Shown here in pieces: positions 10,749 to 19,622 of a stretch of 64,000 nucleotides of DNA. The position numbers and the translations under genes were made by a program. The stretch is from positions 310,001-374,000 of the forward strand of contig NZ_JYLF01000005.1 of NCBI RefSeq assembly GCF_001043055.1. The letters are read 5' to 3'. The stretch is from Pseudomonas weihenstephanensis. Lineage in GTDB: Bacteria; Pseudomonadota; Gammaproteobacteria; Pseudomonadales; Pseudomonadaceae. The notes beneath the pieces are model-generated. The model saw only the letters and a program-made list of their open reading frames with translations. It ran no database searches and had not been told where the DNA came from. The stretch's first letter is position 1; each line of letters opens with the position of its first letter.

Positions 10749-11735
10749 CTACCGGTTTATCGTGCCGATATAGCGCTGCACCCCCTCCTCTAGCGTCAAC
10801 ATCGGCTCGCGATACCCCGCTTCACGCAGTTGAGTGAGATCGGCACAGGTGTACACCTGGTATTTGCCCTTCAAACTGTCGGGAAATTCGCAGTAGCGCA
10901 GCACCCCTTCGAGCAACGCAGTTTCCAGGGTCAAAGGTGGCCGATCCTCAGCCGCACGCAGGCTGTTAATCGTTGCCAAGGCCAGATCATTGAATGAGCG
11001 CGCGCGCCCTGTGCCCACATTGAAAATACCGCCGGTGTGCGGATGGTCCAGCCAGTGCAGATTGACCTTGACCACATCCTGCACCGACACAAAGTCGCGC
11101 AAATGCCCCCCCGCCGGGTAGTTGCCGTATTCGCCAAACAACTCAACAAACCCGCGCTCGCGATACTGGTTAACGCAGTGCCACACCATCGACGCCATGC
11201 GCCCTTTGTGCTGTTCGCGCGGGCCGTACACGTTGAAGTAGCGCACACCGACAATCTGACTGCGCGCCCTGGGCAGTAACTGGCGTACCTGTTGGTCAAA
11301 CAGGCTCTTGGACCAACCGTACACATTGAGCGCGCGTTCACACTCACGCACTTCGCGAAAGTCCGTACCAGAGCCATACACCGCCGCCGACGAGGCATAC
11401 ACCAACGGGACGGACTGATCCTGACAGGCTTGCAACAGGTCACAGCTGTAACGGTAGTTGTTGTCCATCATCAAGCGACCGTCATGCTCAACCGTGCTGG
11501 AGCACGCGCCCTGATGCAGCACCGCGCGCACGTCTCCGAGCTGGCGATCGGCAAAGCGTTGCACAAAGTCACGTTTGTCGAAGTAGTGCGCGATGTCACA
11601 GTCCGCCAGGTTGCGGCACTTGTCGCCATCGGTCAGATCATCCACCGCAATGATGTCGCGCTCACCGCGCAGATTGAGGGCTTTTACCAGGTTGCTGCCG
11701 ATAAACCCGGCCGCACCGGTCACGATGATGCTCAT
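10749..11735 (-). CDS. hldD: ADP-L-glycero-D-manno-heptose 6-epimerase
   Basis: HldD/RfaD (328 aa), an extended SDR-fold epimerase making ADP-L-glycero-D-manno-heptose for the lipopolysaccharide inner core. The N-terminus [15 protein letters not shown] is the NADP-binding Rossmann loop, and [11 protein letters not shown] holds the YxxxK catalytic pair. The ATG at 11735 is chosen over the longer frame because it starts exactly at the Rossmann strand and has AGGAGA upstream. Length matches E. coli HldD (about 310) and other pseudomonads. It is a single gene, convergent with tal. Confidence 0.95.
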   Translation of the reverse strand: MSIIVTGAAGFIGSNLVKALNLRGERDIIAVDDLTDGDKCRNLADCDIAHYFDKRDFVQRFADRQLGDVRAVLHQGACSSTVEHDGRLMMDNNYRYSCDLLQACQDQSVPLVYASSAAVYGSGTDFREVRECERALNVYGWSKSLFDQQVRQLLPRARSQIVGVRYFNVYGPREQHKGRMASMVWHCVNQYRERGFVELFGEYGNYPAGGHLRDFVSVQDVVKVNLHWLDHPHTGGIFNVGTGRARSFNDLALATINSLRAAEDRPPLTLETALLEGVLRYCEFPDSLKGKYQVYTCADLTQLREAGYREPMLTLEEGVQRYIGTINR

Positions 11736-11955
11736 CCAGGATCTCCTGCTGCTGCATGGAAGGTTTAAGCCTATGCCTGTGTGGGGGCGCACTCTTGATG
11801 CGGATCAATGCTCTTTGACGCGGGCAAACGCTGAAGTGACGTACGGCACGTTGACCGCGCTGGCACAGCTCAAGGCCGGTACGGATGGCGAAGGGAGAGG
11901 ATTGCGGGGGTTCACAGGCGGTCGCCGCACAGTCAGGCGACGACCGCTACAGGGA

Positions 11956-13233
11956 TCAAGGAATCAGCGAGTAAACCAGCGACGAAATCGCGATTAGCCC
12001 CACCAGCGTCACGAAGACGTTGGAAATTTTGCCCGAATACTTGCGCATGGACGGGACCCGGCGGATGGCGTACATCGGCATCAGAAACAGGATGGCCGCA
12101 ATCACCGGGCCGCCGAGGGTTTCGATCATCACCAGAATGCTTGGGTTCAGCGTCGCCACCGCCCAGCACACGATCAGCATGAACGCGGCGGTCATGCGGT
12201 CCAGGTTTTTGGCTGCCGGACGCTTGCCGGTTTTGAGTACCAAACCTTTAAGCCCTTCGCTGGCACCGATGTAATGACCCAGGAACGATTTGGCAATCGC
12301 GACAAAGGCAATCAGCGGCGCAGCAAACGCAATGGTCGGGTTACTGAAGTGGTTGGCCAGGTAGGACAGGATCGACAGGTTCTGAGCCTTGGCTTCGGCC
12401 AGCTGAGCAGGCGACAGGGTCAGCACGCAACTAAATACAAAGAACAACACCATCGCCACCATCAGCAGGTGGGCGCGGGACAGGATCTGTGAGCTGCGCT
12501 CGTCGGCATTTTCACCGTAGCGGCGCTTTTGATCGACAGCAAAGGCCGAGATGATCGGCGAATGGTTAAACGAAAACACCATCACCGGAATCGCCAGCCA
12601 CAGCGTGTGCAGGAACGTCGAAGGCTCTGGCAGCGTGCTGGCCGTGCTCAGAATGCCGCCGTTCCAGTGCGGAATGAGAAACACCGCCAAAAACAGCAAC
12701 GCCACGATAAACGGGTAGACCATCATGCTCATGGCCTTGACGATCACTTGCTCGCCGCAGCGCACCACAATCAACAGGCCGAGGATCAATACCAGCGACA
12801 AGAGTGCCCGTGGCGGGGGCGTGATCGACAGTTGGTTGAGCATGAAACTGCTCACCGTATTGGTCAGCGCCACGCTGTAAATGAGCAGGATGGGAAAGAT
12901 GGCCAGAAAGTACAGCAGCGTAATGACTGCGCCAGCCTTGAGGCCGAAGTGTTCTTCTACCACGTCCGTGATGTCAGAACCCTCACGCCCGGAGAGCACG
13001 AAGCGGGTCAAGCCACGGTGCGCATAAAAGGTCATAGGGAACGCCAACAGCGCCAGAATCAATAGCGGCCAAAAGCCGCCAAGCCCGGCGTTGATCGGCA
13101 AAAACAAGGTACCTGCGCCAATGGCTGTGCCAAACAGGCCCAGCATCCAGGTGGTGTCTTGGCGGTTCCAGCGAGTGAGTGTCGCGGGTGTCTCGTCGAA
13201 ACGTTCGTCGACGCTATTAGCCTGGTCATTCAT
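11956..13233 (-). CDS. HAAAP-family (serine/threonine-type) amino acid transporter
   Basis: 425-aa polytopic inner-membrane permease with about 11 helices, of the hydroxy/aromatic amino acid permease family (SdaC-like). The first helix contains MLGLFGTAIGAGTLFLPINAG, the glycine-rich substrate/ion-binding segment typical of these APC-superfamily symporters. GREGSDITDVVEEHFG in the first cytoplasmic loop is also typical of SdaC relatives. A proton-coupled serine or threonine substrate is likely from family membership, but sequence alone cannot set specificity. No serine deaminase gene is adjacent. It is monocistronic. Confidence 0.88.
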   Translation of the reverse strand: MNDQANSVDERFDETPATLTRWNRQDTTWMLGLFGTAIGAGTLFLPINAGLGGFWPLLILALLAFPMTFYAHRGLTRFVLSGREGSDITDVVEEHFGLKAGAVITLLYFLAIFPILLIYSVALTNTVSSFMLNQLSITPPPRALLSLVLILGLLIVVRCGEQVIVKAMSMMVYPFIVALLFLAVFLIPHWNGGILSTASTLPEPSTFLHTLWLAIPVMVFSFNHSPIISAFAVDQKRRYGENADERSSQILSRAHLLMVAMVLFFVFSCVLTLSPAQLAEAKAQNLSILSYLANHFSNPTIAFAAPLIAFVAIAKSFLGHYIGASEGLKGLVLKTGKRPAAKNLDRMTAAFMLIVCWAVATLNPSILVMIETLGGPVIAAILFLMPMYAIRRVPSMRKYSGKISNVFVTLVGLIAISSLVYSLIP

Positions 13234-13459
13234 CCGGTCGAATCTCCGCTAGCCGGTCGTTACCACGCGGCCGGGGCGGACAAAACACACCTTACAGACA
13301 ACGCCCCAGCCATAAGAAGGGCGCGATTGTCCGGGATTAGACATAAGAAGCAAAGGCCTAGCTGAGCAAAGGTGAAAAACATCTGGCAGAGCAAAGCAAT
13401 ACATGGACACCTATTGATACAATCTGCCAGTCAAAAAACGCCCATAAGGCTCGCTCCCC

Positions 13460-13990
13460 ATGACTGTTTTACAGCGCTGTAGTGCATTGATCGGACTCCT
13501 CTGTACGTTCGGGTTAACGCCGGCTTGGGCCGATTCGACCCAAATCACCTGGCCCGGGGGCTGGGAGGTACAAGCGGTACCGCCTGCACCAGACGACAAT
13601 GGCCAGCGCCAGCGCGCGGTGAAAAATGACGCCAACGGCGACCCTTTGATGGTCATGGAGCTGACCCAGACCACCTTGGCACCCGAGCATCAGGTCAACA
13701 TGAACGCTGTGTTGCTGCAAATGCGTAAAACCTTGCAGCAAAACTTCGCCAAAGGCGGCTATCAGAGCGCGTGCAATAAAATCCACGCCAGCACGCTGGG
13801 CGGTCTGGATGCGCTGGAGACCACCTGCAAAATCACGCAGAACGGCAATCATCTGATGACCCAGACCCTGGTAGCCGCCACCCGGGGCAGCCACGCTTAT
13901 GCGCTGTCCTACGCAGGCCCGGCGGACGGTTACAAAGCCGTTAAGCCTGAAGTTCAGGGCATTCGAGCCAGTTTGCGTTTCGCGCCCTGA
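13460..13990 (+). CDS. DUF4946 family exported protein
   Basis: 176-aa protein with a cleavable signal peptide (MTVLQRCSALIGLLC..., cleavage likely after PAWA at about residue 24) and a periplasmic domain that opens ITWPGGWEV, the DUF4946 pattern common in Pseudomonas. Two cysteines (SACNKI and ETTCKI) may form a disulfide. The function is unknown. It is the last core-like gene before the IS-flanked accessory patch. Confidence 0.8.
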   Translation: MTVLQRCSALIGLLCTFGLTPAWADSTQITWPGGWEVQAVPPAPDDNGQRQRAVKNDANGDPLMVMELTQTTLAPEHQVNMNAVLLQMRKTLQQNFAKGGYQSACNKIHASTLGGLDALETTCKITQNGNHLMTQTLVAATRGSHAYALSYAGPADGYKAVKPEVQGIRASLRFAP

Positions 13991-14094
13991 CCCTCAGGGC
14001 ACCCGCACCACTTGGCACTCACCCCTTGATTGACGTCGGCATAGCTGAGCAGCCCCTGGTCAAGGGCAACCGTTTTCAGCTGCTGAGGGACTGG

Positions 14095-14363
14095 CAGCCC
14101 TCGTTGAGCTTGATGTGAGGCCGCTTGGGCATCTGGTCAAACGCTCCGCGATTGCGCCAGTCACCAACGCGCTGATAAACCGTCGACATTGGGCCAAAGC
14201 GCTCAGGCATATCGCGCCAGGCGGCGCCAGAACAGAGCACCCAAAGGACGCCGTTGAGCATCAAGCGATCATCTGTTCGTGGGCGCCCGCTACGGCGTGA
14301 TTCATAGCAGATGTCTGCAACCAAATCCCAGACTAGGTCGGGGAGTTCGTACCGTTTGGCCAT
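14095..14363 (-). pseudogene. IS5-family transposase fragment
   Basis: About 88 residues remain, beginning MAKRYELPDLVWDLVADI at ATG 14363. They cover the N-terminal DUF4096-type domain with RPRTDDRLMLNGVLWVLCSGAAWRDMP and are clearly homologous to orfA at 17981-18361. Homology ends around LNEG, before any DDE catalytic residue, so it cannot be an active transposase. Confidence 0.8.
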
Positions 14364-14456
14364 CGTGGGCTCCTGCCTTTGATGGTCGCGGACTTTACTG
14401 AATCTCAACGCCCGTGGCATTCAAATGGGTTTCAGCTGATTTCGTACAGAGCCTAG
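14095..14456 (-). mobile_element. decayed 5' remnant of an IS5/IS427-type element
   Basis: This segment matches the start of the intact IS at 17508-18434 in the same orientation, from the terminal repeat (TTCGTACAGAGCCTAG, 14441-14456) through the first part of the transposase, then stops near 14095. Many substitutions separate the two copies, so the remnant is an old, different copy rather than a recent duplication. With the intact IS it brackets the AT-rich genes at 14.6-17.4 kb. Confidence 0.8.
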
Positions 14457-14604
14457 TAACAGGAAAGGTGTGTTTTTTACCCCCCCCAGCGTTTTGAACC
14501 TTGACCAACGAGGGCATTGAAAAATCGCTGACTACTTCAGACGCTGCATTGGCGTGCACAATTTCTGTCATTTCTGTCAGTAGACGGAGGGAGGATTTGG
14601 CCAT
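14457..14604 (-). pseudogene. N-terminal fragment of an unknown protein cut by IS remnant
   Basis: The open frame starts MAKSSLRLLTEMTEIVHA at 14604 and runs about 49 codons before entering the IS end at 14456. I do not recognise the family. A seven-C run lies inside it (about 14481-14487). It could be the start of a gene destroyed by the insertion, or chance. Confidence 0.3.
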
Positions 14605-14734
14605 AGATTAAACTCAAAGTCACCCAAGCTGATTCTTATTAGTGCGGCGCTTCTATTTTATTGGTTTGTTGCAAAGCCGGAGTGGCTATTATCCAAACAG
14701 TTGCTCGGGTAACAACCTCATCAGAGGTACGATA

Positions 14735-15460
14735 ATGACCCCATTATTTTTAGTTTCAAGTGCTTTGCATACCCGATTTGGTGTGTTCACCCTTGAACAG
14801 CGCATTAATCAAACCGTTGATACTTTGAATAGTATTAAGCATGCTTTTCCATCCGCCAGGATTGTGTTGAGCGAGAGCAGTGGTGGAGGTGAAATTACTA
14901 AGGAAGAAGTGGCTGGGTTACCTTATTTGGATGAGGTTATTGTTCACAGCAATAATCCAGAGATCGTTAAAATTTATAATGAGTTTGATCGTGAAGATAT
15001 TGTGAAAAATAAGACTGAGCTGCTGGCAACAATTAAAGCGCTAGAGTTTTTAATGGGAGGGGGGTTGGTTCATGGGTGCGATAGGATTTTTAAGTTGAGC
15101 GGACGCTATGTTATCCGTAGTGATTTCCGTGAACTCAATGATTATGATGATGATCGACTTAGTAAGGCAATCGTTATTTCTCAAGCCAGAGCCAGTCAGC
15201 TTGATCCCTATCTTACAGATTCTCAAGCATTGCAGTATATGTGCCGCTGCTGGAGTTTTCCCAGCGTCATGATAGAAGAGATGCGCGGGATATATTTAAG
15301 TATGTATTCGAAATTTGTAGAAGTTAACAGGCAAGGTAAGTATCTGGATCTAGAGCATCTGCTTTATATATTTCTTAATGGTCGTACGGGTATTGTTGAG
15401 GTTCCTTTTTTAGGGGCTATGGGCGCTCTTGGATCTAGTGGGGAGCGTGTGATTGACTGA
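14735..15460 (+). CDS. putative glycosyltransferase-like protein, unknown function
   Basis: 241-aa soluble protein of a family I cannot name. It opens with a hydrophobic strand (PLFLVSSAL), has a DTLNSIKHAFPSARIVLSESS segment like a nucleotide-sugar-binding half, and contains FKLSGRYVIRSDF, wording seen in some bacterial glycosyltransferase-like proteins. ATG 14735 is chosen over the upstream frame because GAGG sits 8 bp before it. Base composition is clearly AT-rich compared with flanking genes, and a GT2 gene follows after 51 bp, so both probably belong to one acquired surface-polysaccharide locus (inference). Confidence 0.6.
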   Translation: MTPLFLVSSALHTRFGVFTLEQRINQTVDTLNSIKHAFPSARIVLSESSGGGEITKEEVAGLPYLDEVIVHSNNPEIVKIYNEFDREDIVKNKTELLATIKALEFLMGGGLVHGCDRIFKLSGRYVIRSDFRELNDYDDDRLSKAIVISQARASQLDPYLTDSQALQYMCRCWSFPSVMIEEMRGIYLSMYSKFVEVNRQGKYLDLEHLLYIFLNGRTGIVEVPFLGAMGALGSSGERVID

Positions 15461-15511
15461 AGTATAGGCGTGCTCCGATGTTAATCGCTTTTACTGAGGT
15501 TTGGGGGTGTT

Positions 15512-17399
15512 ATGGGGCTGCCGGAGAGTTTGATGTTTTCATTCCTGTTGGATGGTAGTGCAGCTTTTGCATCTGGTTTTGCGCTGAGTACTGCCCTTCT
15601 AACACTCCTGACAATGTCGGAGGCTTTTGAGGCACGCTGGGCTAATAGGCACGAAATAATTCAAATTCTGGCGACCGTAATTTTGGGCGTGATTCTGGCG
15701 ATGCCTTTCGCGAATTTGGGTTGTTTGATACTCGTTGCACTAGTGGTGTTTTTCTCTTGCGTGGGTCTCAGAGCGGTGCTACAGGATTTTAGTGTGGCCG
15801 GAGTTTGCTATACGCTCCAGGCACCTTTAATCATCATTTCCGGAGTATGGTGGTACCTTGCTTGGATAACCACGGTTGGTTTTTCCGGCTGGTATTTCTT
15901 TGTATTTGCGCTACTGCCTGTATTAAATGCAACAGAAGCCATGCTTGATTATGTGCTCTATATGGGAACTTATAGTTTGTTGATTCGCAAAGTCTGGCGG
16001 GAGCCTTTTGGTCCAGCTATCTCATCTCGTAGGGTTTTGGACAGCATGCCTTTCGTTTCTGTGCATGTTCCCTGTCATGCTGAACCACCCTCTCTAGTGA
16101 TCAGTACTATAGAAGCTCTTTCTCGTCTTGAGTATCAAAACTATGAAGTGCTTGTGTGCGATAACAATACAAACGACGCTAGTCTATGGCGGCCGGTGGA
16201 AGCGCGCTGCAATGAGCTTAATGCAGAGTCAGGAAAAGAGCTATTTAGGTTCTTTCATATCGAAGAACTCAAAGGGGCTAAAGCCGGAGCATTAAATTAC
16301 TGTCTTGACATAACAGATCCTCGAGCAATATTTATCGCTATTGTTGATGCCGACTATATTGCAGATTCCAGTTTTCTCTGTAGGCTCGTCCCCCATTTTG
16401 ACGACCCGAAATTGGATTTTATACAGACTTCGCATGATTATTATGACGGTAAGAAAAATCTTTTCAATCAACTCTGCTATTGGGAATACCTTCTGGGGAC
16501 GAAGTTTTCAATGGCGGGTTTGAACGAACTTCATGCTGCTTTCACCATTGGAACCATGTGCATACTCAGGTTGAAAGCAGTAGAAGATGCAGGGCGATGG
16601 GCTGAATGGTGTCTAACTGAAGATTCCGAAATAGCCGTCAGGTTACGTGCCTGGGGGGGGGAAGGGACGTTACTTCAGGGATACATTTGGGCGCGGTACG
16701 ACACCGGATACCTTCGTGGACTGGAAGCGGCAACGCTTTCGCTGGACCGCTGGGCCAGTTCAACAGCTACTTGCTCATTGGCGCCTTTTTTTACCTCAAT
16801 GGTTGGGAGGCTCTTCGGGTTTATCAGGATGGTCCAAAGTATTTGAAACGGTGCGTAGTATCCAGATGTTATCGGGCATCATCACCTTGGCGGGTGTAAT
16901 GATGGTAGCGACTGCTATGTTGTTATTACCTCCACAGATCCCCGCAGAAAGAGCAGGTTTGCTTCCTGCTTTGGGTTTTTTCATCGCGTTTGCTCTATCA
17001 ACCACCTCGCTTGTTCTGACGGGTATAGGTTATTGGTTGGCCGGATGCAGGTCTTACTGGATGATGTCTGCCTCAATGTGGGCAGGGGCAGCCCTGACTT
17101 ATACTCGTATGCTTGCAACAGCCGCTGCCTTACTGAAAATTCGATTGCTATGGAAACGGACGCCTAAGTTTTCAGCGAATTTCGGGCGAATGAGGGCTTT
17201 GGGAGGAACCTTGGTCGAGATACTGTTTGCTGCATTATTTTTGATATTGATTGTTATGGTTATTATGAAAGCCAATGAAATTGGCTGGCTTGCTGTACTC
17301 ATAAGTGCGGGCGGATTGATTCGGTTCTTCCTGTCTTTTCTGGCGGCTCCCTTGATGGCTCTTATTTCTGCCAATAGTGAAGTTGAGACACTCAAATGA
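15512..17399 (+). pseudogene. processive membrane GT2 glycosyltransferase, frameshifted at a G9 tract
   Basis: Two overlapping frames (15512-16846 and 16647-17399) are halves of one protein of about 628 aa. The first half has N-terminal helices and then a GT2 domain with VCDNNTND, the DADY metal-binding pair and the catalytic LTEDSE. The second half supplies QRFRW, the QxxRW motif of processive synthases such as cellulose or curdlan synthase, then more helices. The break is a run of nine G at 16653-16661; with eight G the frame reads ...RLRAWGGKGRYFRD and continues to the end. So the gene is off as sequenced: a pseudogene, a phase-variable gene in its off state, or a homopolymer sequencing error. 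The region is AT-rich and IS-flanked. The product polysaccharide is unknown. Confidence 0.8.
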
Positions 17400-17507
17400 G
17401 TGATATAGCGTTTTGCTAAGTCCACCGCATGGGTGACGGCTACAAATACTTCTTAAAACTTGAGACGGTGATATAGACAGACACGCCTAGTAAAACCGCA
17501 CACGGCC

Positions 17508-17945
17508 CTAGGCTCTGTACGAAAAGTATTGTCGCAAACACCGCATTGCACAGGCCAATGAAACCATCGCCGCAAAACTTGTTGCGAGCTTATCGAAGCG
17601 AGTCACGATGCGGCGATTCTCCTTCAACCACCCGAACATGCGCTCAATGATGCTGCGCTGGCGGTATTTGGGCCGGTCAAACAATCTGGGTAAGCCCGGC
17701 TTGGGTTTACGTTTCATGTCGCGCAACGGAATCACCGGTTGCATCCGATAACGATCACAGTAGCGGCGCAGAGCTTCAGCGTCATAACCCTTGTCGGCCA
17801 GCAACCATCGGCAGCGTTTGCGGGGACGACCGCGTAGGCTGGGAATGTAAGCCTCATCCAGCAGCGGTTGGGCATAAGCAATGTCGCTGGCTTGTCCGCC
17901 GGAAAGTAGGAAACGCAGCGGCACACCATTGGCATCGCACAGCAT
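17508..17945 (-). CDS. IS5-family transposase, second frame (orfB, DDE domain)
   Basis: C-terminal part of the transposase (145 aa from its first internal Met). It contains LLADKGYDAEALR with the second catalytic Asp and RSIIERMFGWLKENRRIVTRFDK with the catalytic Glu and the IS5 Y-(2)-R-(3)-E-(6)-K type signature. The open frame continues upstream of 17945 through ALGRSRGGLTTKIHMLCD, so the active protein is made by frameshifting from orfA rather than from this Met. It is intact and probably functional. Confidence 0.88.
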   Translation of the reverse strand: MLCDANGVPLRFLLSGGQASDIAYAQPLLDEAYIPSLRGRPRKRCRWLLADKGYDAEALRRYCDRYRMQPVIPLRDMKRKPKPGLPRLFDRPKYRQRSIIERMFGWLKENRRIVTRFDKLATSFAAMVSLACAMRCLRQYFSYRA

Positions 17946-17980
17946 GTGAATCTTGGTCGTCAGGCCACCCCGGCTGCGCC

Positions 17981-18361
17981 CTAGCGCGTGGTCTTGCGGC
18001 TCTTCAGGCCCCCTTTTTTCCCGGCGCCTGATGAGGCTCGGGTGGCGCGAACGGCAGTGGAATCTATCATCCAGGTTTCCAGATCAATCAAGCCTTGCTC
18101 GTTCAATCGGATGTGCAGGCGCTTAAGCATCTGATCGAACGCGCCGCAATTGCGCCAGTCTCGAAACCGCTGATACACCGTCGACCAAGGGCCGAAGCGC
18201 TCCGGCATGTCACGCCAAGCTGCGCCGGAGCAAAGCACCCAAAGCACGCCGTTGAGCATCAGGCGATCATCGGCTCGCGGGCGTCCGCTGCGACGAGTTT
18301 CAGTGAAGATATCGGCAACCAAATCCCAGGCTGCATCGGGGAGTTCATACCGCTTTGCCAT
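17981..18361 (-). CDS. IS5-family transposase, first frame (orfA)
   Basis: 126-aa N-terminal frame starting MAKRYELPDAAWDLVADI, with the DUF4096-type helical domain and then WMIDSTAVRATRA, which holds the first catalytic Asp of the DDE triad. Near its end the mRNA has A6G5 (complement of 18009-18019), a classic slippery run that would fuse orfA to orfB by a frameshift. A decayed homologue lies at 14095-14363. It moves the IS by cut-and-paste (family knowledge). Confidence 0.9.
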   Translation of the reverse strand: MAKRYELPDAAWDLVADIFTETRRSGRPRADDRLMLNGVLWVLCSGAAWRDMPERFGPWSTVYQRFRDWRNCGAFDQMLKRLHIRLNEQGLIDLETWMIDSTAVRATRASSGAGKKGGLKSRKTTR

Positions 18362-18652
18362 CGTGGCCTCCTGGCGTTAATGGCGGCGGATTCTACCGGA
18401 ATCGATATTTCAAGGGATTTCGTACAGAGCCTAGGTAATACGCGGCCTCCAGACTGAAGGTTTCTAGAAAAATGGGCTTTTTAAGCGTTTCCTTAAGCCA
18501 TCAACCACAGCGCTGTTGGGTCTTGATAACAAAACAACCACCCCAACCTGACAAAACTGTCATCCAGCCCTCAGTTGACTGACAGCCATCGTCAGCCAAA
18601 CTGGCAATTTCCCAAGGCTGCATGTACGCCTTTTTACGGACAGAGGACCTCA

Positions 18653-19099
18653 ATGAACACCCCATTACGTATTGCTGCACTCACCGCCTTGCTGCTCAGC
18701 GCCACGGCGCAAGCCGCCGAGCAATTGAGTATTGATGTTCACCGCGACGCCAACTGCGGGTGCTGCAAGGCCTGGATTTCACACCTGGAAACGAACGGTT
18801 TCAAGGTCAATGACCACGTAGAAACCGACATGAGCAGCGTTAAGCAGCGCCTTGGCGTCGAGCCTCGACTGGCTTCGTGCCATACCGGGGTGATCAATGG
18901 CAAGTTTGTAGAAGGTCACGTGCCTGCTGACCAAGTGGTGGCCCTGACTAAGCGCAACGATTTAAAAGGTATTGCCGTGCCGGGCATGCCGATGGGCTCA
19001 CCGGGCATGGAGATGGGTGATCGCAAGGATGCCTATCAAGTGATTGGCCTGAGCAACGATGGCCACGATGTGGTGGTTGCTCAATACCCCGGTCATTGA
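18653..19099 (+). CDS. DUF411 periplasmic metal-binding protein
   Basis: 148-aa exported protein. The signal peptide MNTPLRIAALTALLLSATAQAA is followed by a DUF411 domain whose NCGCCKAW motif (two adjacent Cys after a first Cys) is the likely Cu-binding site. The C-terminal part has Met-rich GMPMGSPGMEMGD, also suited to Cu(I). DUF411 proteins usually accompany copper-handling genes (family knowledge), but none is adjacent here. ATG 18653 is preferred because AGAGGA precedes it and it gives a clean signal peptide. Confidence 0.88.
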   Translation: MNTPLRIAALTALLLSATAQAAEQLSIDVHRDANCGCCKAWISHLETNGFKVNDHVETDMSSVKQRLGVEPRLASCHTGVINGKFVEGHVPADQVVALTKRNDLKGIAVPGMPMGSPGMEMGDRKDAYQVIGLSNDGHDVVVAQYPGH

Positions 19100-19112
19100 T
19101 CACCCCCCCTGC

Positions 19113-19138
19113 GTAGGGGCGAGTTAGCTCGCTCCTAC
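19113..19138. repeat. REP element
   Basis: GTAGGGGCGAG-ttag-CTCGCTCCTAC is the common Pseudomonas REP hairpin with one G:U pair, 13 bp after the DUF411 stop. The rest of the 523-bp gap to glgA has no convincing gene; it holds the candidate promoter at 19368. Confidence 0.75.
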
Positions 19139-19367
19139 AGTCCCGATTGGCGCGCGAACAACCAAACGTTCTGTATAAGTCCAAATCGTTCTAAGCCTTG
19201 CTTGGATCTCTCACCGATTCCTTGGTAGAACTCACGTCATCGCCCCGCGATAGGCCCTGCATCGCACCATTTCCTCTCTGACTGCACCTCGTTGGCGCAT
19301 CCAAAACAATCAGAGAAAAAATTCCCACACATTTTGTCTGTTTAAACGCCGCTGAGTAGCTTCTCTC

Positions 19368-19374
19368 CTACACT
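19368..19374 (+). promoter_or_regulatory. possible RpoS-type -10 upstream of glgA
   Basis: CTACACT matches the RpoS extended -10 pattern (CTAYACT) about 250 bp before the glgA start. Glycogen/trehalose clusters of pseudomonads are RpoS-controlled (known). Choosing this site is inference from one short motif. Confidence 0.25.
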
Positions 19375-19622
19375 CAAGCAGCTTGAAATCTGACTTCAAA
19401 GCCGAGTCATTTAAAACGAACCTTCTGCGTCTGCGTCGGGTCATCTTAAAAAGAGAGTCTGCGTTATCGGGTGCAATTCTTGCAGCGCCGTCCTCACCCA
19501 CGACGTATGTGGGATGCCATCAAGTGCTTTACCCAGTTTAGGCATGTAGTGCCTGCCCACAGGATGTGAGTAATAGCCCGGCCACAGGTCGAGGCCGATC
19601 AATAAATACAAGGGGGAACATC

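Larger units (their letters stand above)
17508..18434 (-). mobile_element. intact IS5-family (IS427-group-like) insertion sequence
   Basis: The element is about 920 bp. Both ends read GGCTCTGTACGAAA inwards (17510-17524 and the complement at 18418-18432) and are flanked by CTAG at 17508-17511 and 18431-18434, consistent with a CTAG or TA target duplication. It encodes a two-frame transposase. The orfB stop codon lies at the terminal repeat, as is usual for compact IS elements. Confidence 0.9.

Noticed and set aside
13954..14095. Minus-strand open stretch reading LPVPQQLKTVALDQGLLSYA... left of the IS remnant
   Set aside because: It looks protein-like and may be the end of a gene destroyed by the IS, but it overlaps the DUF4946 gene at its tail and I cannot name a family, so it is not listed as a feature.
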